This document shows, piece after piece, positions 41,572-50,517 of a DNA stretch of 64,000 nucleotides. The stretch is from Flavobacterium sp. (GTDB lineage Bacteria > Bacteroidota > Bacteroidia > Flavobacteriales > Flavobacteriaceae). The stretch covers positions 1 to 64,000 of the forward strand of contig JAIXSK010000013.1 in NCBI GenBank assembly GCA_027484725.1, given 5' to 3'. The notes below the pieces were generated by a model. The model made no database searches. It was given only the letters and a program-made list of their open reading frames with translations, and was not told the DNA's origin. The position numbers and the translations under genes were made by a program. Each line of letters starts with the position of its first letter. Within the stretch, counting starts at the first letter, position 1.

Positions 41572-44500
41572 ATGAAAACAATTTACACTAAGTTGTTATT
41601 TTTTATGCTTTTACTACCGCTGAGTGTCTTTGCACAGAGCACACTTGATGGGGTTGTGACCGACAAGGTTTCAAAGCAACCCATGCCGGGCGTAAATGTA
41701 ACCGTTCAGGGGACGCAGAACGGTACCCAAACAGATTTTGACGGAAAATTCAAGTTGGTCAAAATCAAAAAAGGAGACAAAATCAATATCTCTTACATTG
41801 GGTATAAACCACAGACCATAACTTATGATGGTCAAAGCGAACTAAATGTAGCTATTGAAGAAGAATCAAATCAACTGCAAGAAGTTGTTGTTCAAGTTGG
41901 TTACGGAACTGCGAAGAAAAAAGACGCAACAGGTTCGGTTACATTAATTACCTCAAAAGATTTTAACAAAGGAGCTATTGTATCTACCGATCAATTATTA
42001 GCAGGTAAAGCGGCTGGGGTAAGAATTACCAATGATGGTGGTTCTCCAGATTCAGCTCCTAACATTAGAATTAGAGGCGGCGCTTCACTCAATGCATCAA
42101 ACAATCCACTCATTATTATTGATGGAGTGCCTTTAAGCGATTTAAGTCCTGCCGGGGTGAGTAACCCATTTACATTAATCAACCCAAATGATATTGAAAG
42201 TTTTTCTATTTTGAAAGACGCTTCTGCTACTGCTATCTATGGTGTTCGCGCATCTAACGGGGTTATTTTGATTACTACCAAAAAAGGAACTAGCGGAGCC
42301 CCTCAGTTCAACTATTCAGCAAATGTTTCAATAGGAAAAGTAGGAAAGAAACTTGAAGTAATGAGTGGTCCAGAATATACTAGTTTTATTGAAAAATATT
42401 TTCCATCTAAAACCAATTTATTAGGTATTGATGACCCAAATACTACAGAGGTTGATAATTTACTCACACCCGGAGTAATTGAGGGACGTATTTTGAGTAA
42501 CACTAATTGGGAAAATCAAGTATTGCGAACAGCGATATCAACAGATCACAACTTTTCAGTTCGTGCCAATTTATACAAGAAAGTTCCATTTAGAATGTCC
42601 TTAGGGTATGCGAATGTTCAAGGTCTTCTCAAAACGAATGACTATGAGCGTTTCAGTTACTCATTTAAACTGACTCCTAAATTTTTAAATGATGATTTAA
42701 AAGTTGATATTAATGCAAAAGGGACATATACTAATAAGAATAGTGTTGATGAAGGAGGTGCTTTAGGAGGAGCTTTGAGTATGGATCCAACCAAACCAGT
42801 ATACGGACCATCTACAAATAATCAATTTGCAGGATATTATCAAGCAACTGAAATAGCCGGTGGTAGAGAACTTTTACTCGGTTCATGGAATCCACTAGCC
42901 CTTTTGCAGCAGAGAAAAAGACCTGAACGAGCTGTAAGGTTCTTAGGGAATGCAGAGTTTGATTACAAACTTCCTTTCTTTAGAGATTTGAAAGCAGTTT
43001 TAAATTTAGGTATAGATGCTTCACAAGCTAGAATCAGAGAGACTTTTTCTGATAATTCTATAGCTACTTATACCTTTAATCAAGCCGGACAGTCGTTGTT
43101 TAATCCTGGACTTTCATATCTTGAAAATCAAACTTCGACCAATACAACTATGGATGCCTATATGGCATACAACAAAAATTTATCTGGTTTCGTAACAAGA
43201 ATTGATGCTCAGGCGGGTTATTCTTATCAAAATTTCAAGGTCGACGGAAATAAAAACATATTCAGGAATGACCCAATTACAGCTATCAGAATTCCTGATA
43301 TAGATCCAAATAATCGCAATCAGAGATATTATTCTCCATTAAACCTACAAGCGTTTTTTGCTAGAGCTAACGTAGATTTATTGAATAGATATTTATTTAC
43401 CGCAACCATGAGAGCTGATGCAACATCTTTATTTGTTGCAAGTAAACGATGGGGTTATTTCCCAGCAATTGGATTTGCATGGAAAGTAAAAGAAGAAAAA
43501 TTCCTTAAAGAATCAAATTTAGTTCAAGATTTAAAATTAAGAATTGGATGGGGTAAGACTGGTCAGTCAAATATTGCTAATGCTCAAATTGGAGGCGGAA
43601 AAACAGCGGGCTATTTCCCTTCTCAACTTTTATTTGAACCAGGAAACACCACAAGTCAATACTTGCCTAACATTACTACTTATACACCAATTAGTTACAG
43701 TGAAGACTTGACTTGGGAGAATACAGCAACTTTAAATTTTGGATTGGATTTTGAATTTTTCAAAAGAGGTATTGTTTCTGGCAGTTTTGATGTTTATAAA
43801 AGAAAAACTACTGATTTGTTGGCGGCGGTAACTTACCCTGCCGGAGGAACAGTTTCAGGAATATTTGTTAAAAATGTTGGTTCAATAGATGGGGAAGGCT
43901 TTGAAACCTCATTAAACATTAAGCTCATCTCCAATGATAACTTTACATGGAATATTGGAGGAAATGTAGCATACAACTACAGTACTGTTTCTGACTTAGG
44001 GGCTGTAACAGAGGTCCAGGTTCCAGATTCAAGCATTGGGGGGACTGGTGAATATCTACTATATCATCATGTTGGCAATCAACCAAGATCAGCATGGGTT
44101 TTTGAGCAAGTCTATGACAAAAACGGCAATCCAATAGTTGGTGCTTATGTTGACAGAAACGGAGATGGACAAATAACCAGTAAAGACCGTTACTATGTTG
44201 CTATTGTACCTAATTGGACTTATGGTTTTTCAACTAATATATCATATAAAAATTGGGATTTATCTGCCAATTTCAGAGGTCAGCTAGGAGGTCAAGTATA
44301 CAACCTCAAGCAGAAAAATCAAGGTGCTTTACAAAGTGCTATTTCTCAGAATGGAAATGGTATTTATAATGTATTACAAACTGTTAACCCGCTTTTTGAT
44401 AACGCAAGTTTGAACAATTCCCAGTTTTCAGATTATTTCCTTGAAGACGCTACTTTTTTAAGATGCGATAACATTTCATTGGCATATAAGTTTCCTAAAT

Positions 44501-44658
44501 TTATAAACAAATCTACGTTGAAGGTAACCACATCTGTAAACAATCCTTTTCTTATAACTAGTTATTCCGGACAGGATCCTGAAAATTTTGGAGGAATTGA
44601 TGGTAATTTCTACCCAAGACCTACCACTTATACATTGGGTTTAAGCTTTGACTTTTAA
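41572..44658 (+). CDS. SusC/RagA family TonB-dependent outer-membrane transporter
   Basis: The 1028-residue protein has a signal peptide (to residue 21), a carboxypeptidase D-like/CnaB domain (24-95, with PMPGVNVTVQGT), the plug domain after a TonB-box-like region (VVVQVGYGTAKKKDATGSV), and a beta-barrel ending in LGLSFDF with a terminal Phe. With SusD it forms the outer-membrane complex that captures and imports maltodextrins using TonB energy. Base composition falls sharply after the plug-coding part. First gene of the plus arm. Confidence 0.95.
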   Translation: MKTIYTKLLFFMLLLPLSVFAQSTLDGVVTDKVSKQPMPGVNVTVQGTQNGTQTDFDGKFKLVKIKKGDKINISYIGYKPQTITYDGQSELNVAIEEESNQLQEVVVQVGYGTAKKKDATGSVTLITSKDFNKGAIVSTDQLLAGKAAGVRITNDGGSPDSAPNIRIRGGASLNASNNPLIIIDGVPLSDLSPAGVSNPFTLINPNDIESFSILKDASATAIYGVRASNGVILITTKKGTSGAPQFNYSANVSIGKVGKKLEVMSGPEYTSFIEKYFPSKTNLLGIDDPNTTEVDNLLTPGVIEGRILSNTNWENQVLRTAISTDHNFSVRANLYKKVPFRMSLGYANVQGLLKTNDYERFSYSFKLTPKFLNDDLKVDINAKGTYTNKNSVDEGGALGGALSMDPTKPVYGPSTNNQFAGYYQATEIAGGRELLLGSWNPLALLQQRKRPERAVRFLGNAEFDYKLPFFRDLKAVLNLGIDASQARIRETFSDNSIATYTFNQAGQSLFNPGLSYLENQTSTNTTMDAYMAYNKNLSGFVTRIDAQAGYSYQNFKVDGNKNIFRNDPITAIRIPDIDPNNRNQRYYSPLNLQAFFARANVDLLNRYLFTATMRADATSLFVASKRWGYFPAIGFAWKVKEEKFLKESNLVQDLKLRIGWGKTGQSNIANAQIGGGKTAGYFPSQLLFEPGNTTSQYLPNITTYTPISYSEDLTWENTATLNFGLDFEFFKRGIVSGSFDVYKRKTTDLLAAVTYPAGGTVSGIFVKNVGSIDGEGFETSLNIKLISNDNFTWNIGGNVAYNYSTVSDLGAVTEVQVPDSSIGGTGEYLLYHHVGNQPRSAWVFEQVYDKNGNPIVGAYVDRNGDGQITSKDRYYVAIVPNWTYGFSTNISYKNWDLSANFRGQLGGQVYNLKQKNQGALQSAISQNGNGIYNVLQTVNPLFDNASLNNSQFSDYFLEDATFLRCDNISLAYKFPKFINKSTLKVTTSVNNPFLITSYSGQDPENFGGIDGNFYPRPTTYTLGLSFDF

Positions 44659-44669
44659 TAAAAAAAATT

Positions 44670-46271
44670 ATGAAAAATTTTAAATTAAACAGTATTGGAT
44701 TGGCTCTAGTCTTTTTGTTCACGTTGAGTTGTACAGATGATTTGAATACTGAGCCAAAGGGGCCAAATAAAAACTTAGATCAGTTACTGGCTGAGCAACC
44801 TACTTTGGGTGGATTAGTTTCTCAAGTATATGCAACGCTTGCTTTGTCTGGAGCTTCAGGGCCTGGGAGTACAAATGTTCCTGGGGATGACCCAGGAGAG
44901 TCGCCTTTTTTAAGAGGGATTATCAATTTACAAGACTTTACAGCAGATGGTATGAAAAACCGCTGGGGAGATAATGGATTAGATCAGTTAACTACTGCTA
45001 CAGATTGGACAGACAGTAATAAATTCTTTGGTTATTTGTACAATAGAATTTATTATACGGCTACTCAATCCAACAAAGTTATTAATCAGATGAATTTATA
45101 CAATATATCTAGTAAAGATCAAATCATAAGTGAAATGAGATTCTTACGCGCATTGTCTTATTATTACTTGATAGATTGTTTTGGTAAAGGTCCAATTCTA
45201 TTGGAGACCGATCCTGTTGGAGCTTTAAAATCAGAGTCTTCTAGAGCTCAGATATTTGATTTCATAGAATCTGAATTATTGGACATTGAACCTAAGTTGC
45301 CATTGTACATTGGTTATGGACAAGCAAATAAATCTACAGTTAGAATGTTGCTTGCAAAACTATATTTAAACGCAGAAGTATACAGGGGAACCAATAGATA
45401 TGCTGATGCTCTTACTTATGCCAAAAAAGTAATCGATGAGGGAGGTTATTCATTAGCACCTAATTTTGGAAGTCTTTTTCAGGCTGATAATGATAAAACG
45501 AGTGCTAAGAATGAAATTATCTATGCATTGATAGCTGATTCACAAGTTAGCCAAAGTTATGGCAATACTACTTATCTTATAAATGGCAGTTTAAACGATG
45601 CCACTATGACTGCCACTGATTATGGAAACCCAGGAGGTGGAACTAACGCTTGGGGCGGACACCGCGCAACTAAAGCATGGTACGGTTTGTTTGGCAATTC
45701 AACAGCTGCTGTAGAGGCTTCAAATGACGATAGAGCTAAGTTGTTTTGGACAGGTTCAAGCAATGCTGATCCAACTAAAAGACATAATTATGAAATGAAC
45801 GATTATAAGGCGTGGATTGATGGATTCCCATCCACTAAGTTTAGAAACACAAACTTTGTGGGGCAAACCATAATCGCTTCATTTGCAAACACTGATTTTC
45901 CATTATTTCGTTTAGCAGATGTTTATCTTATCTATGCCGAGTGTGTGCTTCGTGGTGGTGGTGGAACCATTGGTGAAGCTCTTGGATATGTAAATGACAT
46001 TCGCAATAGGTCACATGCAACACCTATTACTGCTGGAGAATTAACTTTAAATTTTATTCTTGACGAGAGAGCCCGTGAGCTCAACTTTGAAGGACACAGA
46101 AGAACTGATTTGATTCGCTTTGGAAAGTTTACAGGAGGTTCTTATTTATGGCCTTGGAAAGGCGGTGTTAAAGAAGGCACTGCAATTCCGGCACACTACA
46201 ATTTATTTCCTATCCCACTTAAAGCGATTCAAGCAAATCCAAACTTGAGTCAAAACGATGGATATAATTAA
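44670..46271 (+). CDS. SusD/RagB family starch-binding outer-membrane lipoprotein
   Basis: The 533-residue protein has a lipoprotein signal (T-L-S-C, acylated Cys21) followed by acidic residues TDD as in surface-exposed Bacteroidota lipoproteins. It has the TPR-rich SusD fold (MRFLRALSYYYLIDCFG, then FPLFRLADVYLIYAE and ERARELNFEGHRRTDLIRF). It is the lid of the SusCD complex and binds glycan. It starts 11 bp after susC and is A+T-rich. Confidence 0.95.
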   Translation: MKNFKLNSIGLALVFLFTLSCTDDLNTEPKGPNKNLDQLLAEQPTLGGLVSQVYATLALSGASGPGSTNVPGDDPGESPFLRGIINLQDFTADGMKNRWGDNGLDQLTTATDWTDSNKFFGYLYNRIYYTATQSNKVINQMNLYNISSKDQIISEMRFLRALSYYYLIDCFGKGPILLETDPVGALKSESSRAQIFDFIESELLDIEPKLPLYIGYGQANKSTVRMLLAKLYLNAEVYRGTNRYADALTYAKKVIDEGGYSLAPNFGSLFQADNDKTSAKNEIIYALIADSQVSQSYGNTTYLINGSLNDATMTATDYGNPGGGTNAWGGHRATKAWYGLFGNSTAAVEASNDDRAKLFWTGSSNADPTKRHNYEMNDYKAWIDGFPSTKFRNTNFVGQTIIASFANTDFPLFRLADVYLIYAECVLRGGGGTIGEALGYVNDIRNRSHATPITAGELTLNFILDERARELNFEGHRRTDLIRFGKFTGGSYLWPWKGGVKEGTAIPAHYNLFPIPLKAIQANPNLSQNDGYN

Positions 46272-46287
46272 TCTAATACTATTTTCG

Positions 46288-47451
46288 ATGAAAAATATTT
46301 TTAAAACAATAGTTTTATTTTTTGTATTAGTTACAATTGGATCATGTACAAATGATAAAGATCCAGTAGTTAATGCTAATGGGTTTGAATTACGTAAAGA
46401 TGCAAATGTAGTTTCGCCACTTGTATTGACCGAAGCAACTGCGACTGATACCTATGCAAAATTTAATTGGGACAGAAGCAATAACGGAACTCCTAGTGTT
46501 TCGACTTACACTCTTGTTTTTTCTGACCATGATGCTGATCCGAATTTTTTAAATGCCGTTGAATCTCAAGTAGGATTAAATCTGATACCAGATGCGCGAG
46601 AAGCTATTCTTACAGTAGAGCAGTTTAATGTTATTATAAATCAATTGCCAACATTTAATTGTGGTGCAATGAATATAGACGTTAGAATAAAATCAAAACT
46701 TGGTGTTAGTTCAAATGCCTTATATCAATATTCAAATCCTATTACCTTAAATGTAACTGGTTATTCAAAAAAACCATTGATTATGGCTTTTGTTAAAGAA
46801 GGGGAGAATCCTGCTAATGGAAATAGAATAGTTTCATCTTCTTACACTAGTGCATCAGATTACGAAGGCTTCATGTATTTAACGGCTGGGGATTATAAGT
46901 TTTATCAACCAGATCCGTGCGGAAGTTTTTCAGGTGCATCAGTTTTCGGAATCAGTGGTGGTAATTCGGGAACTTTAATTCAAGACGGAACAACTTCTTA
47001 CAATGTTCCCACCGATGGTCATTATTTTATCAAGGTAAATGCAACCGCCGGAACTTACACAATTTCACCATTCAACACTTCAGCAGGTACCAATGTATTA
47101 GGTATTTTTGGTAATGCAACCAAAACCATTGCATTTCAAAATACAACACCAATGACTTATGATGTGCAAACCAAAAAATGGAAAGTTACCATCAGCCTTA
47201 TTGACGGTAAGAAATTTAGTTTCAAAACAGGCAATACGAGTCCTGTAGCTGCAGTACTTACAGGTTCTAGTTCTGCTGTTCTCAATGTCAACAATGCTGT
47301 TACAGTTTCGACAGCAACAGTAGATAATACAGGAACAATCAAAGCACCGGGTTCCTATGTGAACGATAATACCAAAACTAAGTATGATATTTCTTTAGAT
47401 CTCAATACGCCAAGACAATATTCATATACCATTGAGTTAAATCCAAATTAA
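46288..47451 (+). CDS. SusE-like surface starch-binding lipoprotein
   Basis: The 387-residue protein has a lipoprotein signal (I-G-S-C, acylated Cys20), an N-terminal SusE domain (LVLTEATATDTYAKFNWDR; about residues 30-150), and two C-terminal repeat domains with a beta-sandwich pattern (LTAGDYKFYQPDPCG and VQTKKWKVTISLIDGKKF) as in SusE/SusF carbohydrate-binding modules. The start is ATG at 46288; the frame open from 46258 overlaps the end of susD. It should bind starch at the cell surface. The first half is A+T-rich, the second is not. Confidence 0.88.
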   Translation: MKNIFKTIVLFFVLVTIGSCTNDKDPVVNANGFELRKDANVVSPLVLTEATATDTYAKFNWDRSNNGTPSVSTYTLVFSDHDADPNFLNAVESQVGLNLIPDAREAILTVEQFNVIINQLPTFNCGAMNIDVRIKSKLGVSSNALYQYSNPITLNVTGYSKKPLIMAFVKEGENPANGNRIVSSSYTSASDYEGFMYLTAGDYKFYQPDPCGSFSGASVFGISGGNSGTLIQDGTTSYNVPTDGHYFIKVNATAGTYTISPFNTSAGTNVLGIFGNATKTIAFQNTTPMTYDVQTKKWKVTISLIDGKKFSFKTGNTSPVAAVLTGSSSAVLNVNNAVTVSTATVDNTGTIKAPGSYVNDNTKTKYDISLDLNTPRQYSYTIELNPN

Positions 47452-47514
47452 ATCGAATTACTATCAAACAAACTACAGGCTGTCAACAGGCAACCTCTTT
47501 TTAACTAAATTCAT

Positions 47515-50406
47515 ATGAAAAAGAATCTTTTATTTACTTGGTTGCTCGGTTTATTTACCTTGATGATGTCAGCGCAAGTTACCATTTCGCCGGCTTCATT
47601 CAATGTAACAGATCAAATAACCATCACCGTATCATTTGCTAGTGCTACCTGTAATACCATGGGAACCAATCCGGCCAAGGTATATATGCATGCCGGAATC
47701 GGGAACGACTCTAATGCGTTTGGATTTTCGGTTGTTGGTAACTGGGGACAAGACGATGGTGTTGGACTTATGACCAACAACGGCAATGGCACTTGGAGCA
47801 TTACGATAACACCTAGTACTTATTTTAATATCAACGCTGCTCAACAATCTAGCGCTACCAAAATGGGTATGGTGTTCAGAAATGCTACAGGTTCTCAGAC
47901 ACTGAGAAAACCAACCGCTTGTTCTGATTTTATTTTTAATGTAGGTATTTTTCAATCTACTTTAATTTCACCTGCGCTCAACAGTGCAACTATTTTAAAT
48001 TCGGGTTCCAGCCTCTCAATTCAGGCCTCTAATACCAACGGAGCTGCAAGCTACAATCTCAAAGCCAATGGGGTGAGTATCAGTACTGCTCCAAGTACTT
48101 CTTTCTTTACCTTCAATCACACAGGCATCACTCAAAACCAAAACTATGAGCTTGAGGTAACCCAAGGAACGTTTATTCAAGTCAAAAAGTTTTCAGTAAT
48201 TATCAATCCGGGAACTATTTCTGAAGCTTTACCATCAGGAACCCTTGAGGATGGAATTAATTATGATCCGGCTGATGCGACCAAAGCAACTTTAGTGCTC
48301 AACGCGCCTTTTAAAGATTTTGTATATGTAGCAGGAACTTTCAACAACTGGCAACCCGATGGTAGTTACGCGATGAAAAAAGATCCCACTTCGGGCAAAT
48401 TTTGGTTGCAATTGACGGGTTTAACGCCCAACCAATATTACAGTTTTCAGTATTGGGTGTGTGATGTGACCAGTAGACCAGCCAATTCACCGGCCATTGT
48501 CAAAACTGCTGACCCTTTCTCAACTTTGGTTTTATCACCGTTTGATGACCCTGAAATTATTTCGTTAGGGGTATATCCGGGTCTGCCGGCTTATCCTACT
48601 GGGCAAGAGCGCGAAGTGTCTGTTTTACAAACCGGACCAAATGCATATTATCAATACAATTGGAGCGATGCCACCAACAACTTTGTCAAACCGCAAAAGA
48701 AAGATTTGGTTATTTACGAAGCTTTGGTCAGAGACTTTGATACCAACAGAACTTATCAAGACTTGATCAATCGCATTGATTATTTTAAAAACTTAAAAGT
48801 AAACGCCATTCAACTCATGCCGGTCATGGAATTTGAAGGCAACATGAGTTGGGGTTACAATTCAGCTTATCATATGGCGCTTGACAAACGTTACGGACCA
48901 CCAACGAAGTTTAAAGAATTCATTGATTTGTGTCACCAAAACGGAATCGCCGTAATTTTAGATGTTGCACTCAACCACGTATTCGGGCGTTCACCATTGG
49001 TTCGTATGTGGATGACCGATGCAGACGGAGACGGATGGGACAACGGAGTAACATCTGAAAACCCATACTGCAATCAGGCTGCTATGCACTCTTATAATGT
49101 GGGTACAGATTTAAATCATTTTCGCGAACCCGATAATTTAACCAATACATATGTTGTCAGAACTATCAAGCATTGGATTCAAGAATACAAAATTGATGGA
49201 TTCCGTTGGGATTTGACCAAAGGGTTTACCAATGCTTGCCCGTCCAATGTGTCCGGAGGTCAAGAGGCTTGTACCAATAATTATCAAGCGGACCGTGTAG
49301 CTAAGCTCAAATGGTATGCTGACAAACAATGGGAACTCGATCCTGATTTCTTGGTAATTTTTGAACATTTAGGAACCGGCGGATCCTACAACGAAGAGGT
49401 TGAATGGGCCAACTATCTCAAATCAGGGAACAGCAAAGGCATCATGCAATGGCGTAAAATGACCGATCCATATGCTAATTTAATCAAAGGAAATGCGACC
49501 AATTTATCTGGTGTTGCAGATGCATCCGAGCGTTTTGTGGGTTATGCCGAAAGCCATGACGAAGAGCGCGTATTGTACAAAGCCATCACCGAGACTGGTC
49601 AGACCCAAGGTGATTTGAACAAAGCTTTGCTCAGAACATCTGCTATGGGAGCGGTTCACATCTTAGTGCCTGGGCCTAAAATGATTTGGCACTTTGGTGA
49701 ATTGGGTTGGGAGAAATCGCTCTGGACTTGCAACAACGGAAACGTTTCATTCTCAAATCCAGATTGTAAACTTGATACCAAGCCACAGCCACAATGGGCT
49801 GACAACTGGTTAGGAGATGCCAACAGAAGTGCTATTTATACCAATTGGGCACGTTTGATTAACCTCAAGAAAACAGAGAATGTATTTGAAAACGGTTCTT
49901 ACGCATGGAACTTTAGCTCTGTAGGTCGCCCGCGTTTGGATATCTGGACCAGTACGTCACAAACAAGCAACTTGAGTTATGTTTTTGTATTGACCAATTT
50001 TACCAACAATACAATCAATGTTGCCGGGGGATTTCCATTCACAGGAACATGGTACAACATGATGGATGATACTTCGTTTAGTGTGACCGATACCAATACG
50101 AACATCAGCATTGAGCCGGGTGGGTTCAGAGTTTTCGGAAACAAACCTTCTACTTTAAGCATTGATGATATAGATATGTCTCAAGCCATTGAACTTTATC
50201 CTAATCCGGCACAAACTTATTTCCAAATCAATGCAACAACTTCAAAAGTTCTGGTGTATTCCATCACCGGACAAATCGTAAAAGAATTTGCTGCGCAATC
50301 AAACGGTTATCGCTTTGATATTTCTGATCTCAATACCGGTATGTATTTGGTGAAAATCACCGATGCCAATGGTCGTCAGAAAACCAGCAGACTTGTCAAA
50401 GAGTAA
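47515..50406 (+). CDS. Secreted GH13 alpha-amylase with T9SS sorting domain
   Basis: The 963-residue protein has a signal peptide (to residue 20), an N-terminal beta domain (20-145), a second small beta domain, a CBM48/E-set-like module (about 258-345, VYVAGTFNNWQPDGSY), and the GH13 barrel. The barrel has DVALNH (483-488), nucleophile Asp566 in GFRWDLTKG, Glu617 in FEHLG and Asp682 in ESHDEE. The C-terminal 75 residues (ELYPNPAQTYFQI to LVKE) are a type A T9SS sorting domain. It is thus the surface or extracellular amylase that starts starch breakdown, as SusG does in Bacteroides but exported through T9SS. A terminator follows. Confidence 0.93.
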   Translation: MKKNLLFTWLLGLFTLMMSAQVTISPASFNVTDQITITVSFASATCNTMGTNPAKVYMHAGIGNDSNAFGFSVVGNWGQDDGVGLMTNNGNGTWSITITPSTYFNINAAQQSSATKMGMVFRNATGSQTLRKPTACSDFIFNVGIFQSTLISPALNSATILNSGSSLSIQASNTNGAASYNLKANGVSISTAPSTSFFTFNHTGITQNQNYELEVTQGTFIQVKKFSVIINPGTISEALPSGTLEDGINYDPADATKATLVLNAPFKDFVYVAGTFNNWQPDGSYAMKKDPTSGKFWLQLTGLTPNQYYSFQYWVCDVTSRPANSPAIVKTADPFSTLVLSPFDDPEIISLGVYPGLPAYPTGQEREVSVLQTGPNAYYQYNWSDATNNFVKPQKKDLVIYEALVRDFDTNRTYQDLINRIDYFKNLKVNAIQLMPVMEFEGNMSWGYNSAYHMALDKRYGPPTKFKEFIDLCHQNGIAVILDVALNHVFGRSPLVRMWMTDADGDGWDNGVTSENPYCNQAAMHSYNVGTDLNHFREPDNLTNTYVVRTIKHWIQEYKIDGFRWDLTKGFTNACPSNVSGGQEACTNNYQADRVAKLKWYADKQWELDPDFLVIFEHLGTGGSYNEEVEWANYLKSGNSKGIMQWRKMTDPYANLIKGNATNLSGVADASERFVGYAESHDEERVLYKAITETGQTQGDLNKALLRTSAMGAVHILVPGPKMIWHFGELGWEKSLWTCNNGNVSFSNPDCKLDTKPQPQWADNWLGDANRSAIYTNWARLINLKKTENVFENGSYAWNFSSVGRPRLDIWTSTSQTSNLSYVFVLTNFTNNTINVAGGFPFTGTWYNMMDDTSFSVTDTNTNISIEPGGFRVFGNKPSTLSIDDIDMSQAIELYPNPAQTYFQINATTSKVLVYSITGQIVKEFAAQSNGYRFDISDLNTGMYLVKITDANGRQKTSRLVKE

Positions 50407-50431
50407 GTTAGAGTTAGTTAATATTTTTTAG

Positions 50432-50466
50432 AAAAGCCTCTCATTTGGGAGGTTTTTCTTTTTTTA
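50432..50466 (+). terminator. Terminator of the susC arm
   Basis: AAAAGCCTC / GAGGTTTTT (one G-T pair) with an 8-base loop is followed by a long T-run. Confidence 0.8.
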
Positions 50467-50505
50467 AATCAAGGGCATTTTATTTTTCGGCCTAAATGAA
50501 AATAT

Positions 50506-50513
50506 TACCTTTG
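50506..50513 (+). promoter_or_regulatory. Candidate -7 element for the AsmA-like gene
   Basis: TACCTTTG fits TAnnTTTG and ends 4 bases before the ATG at 50518, predicting a leaderless mRNA. Confidence 0.5.
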
Positions 50514-50517
50514 TGCC

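Noticed and set aside
46258..46287. SusE-like start within the end of susD
   Set aside because: Only the start at 46288 gives a proper lipoprotein signal; the upstream ten residues are hydrophobic without basic residues.
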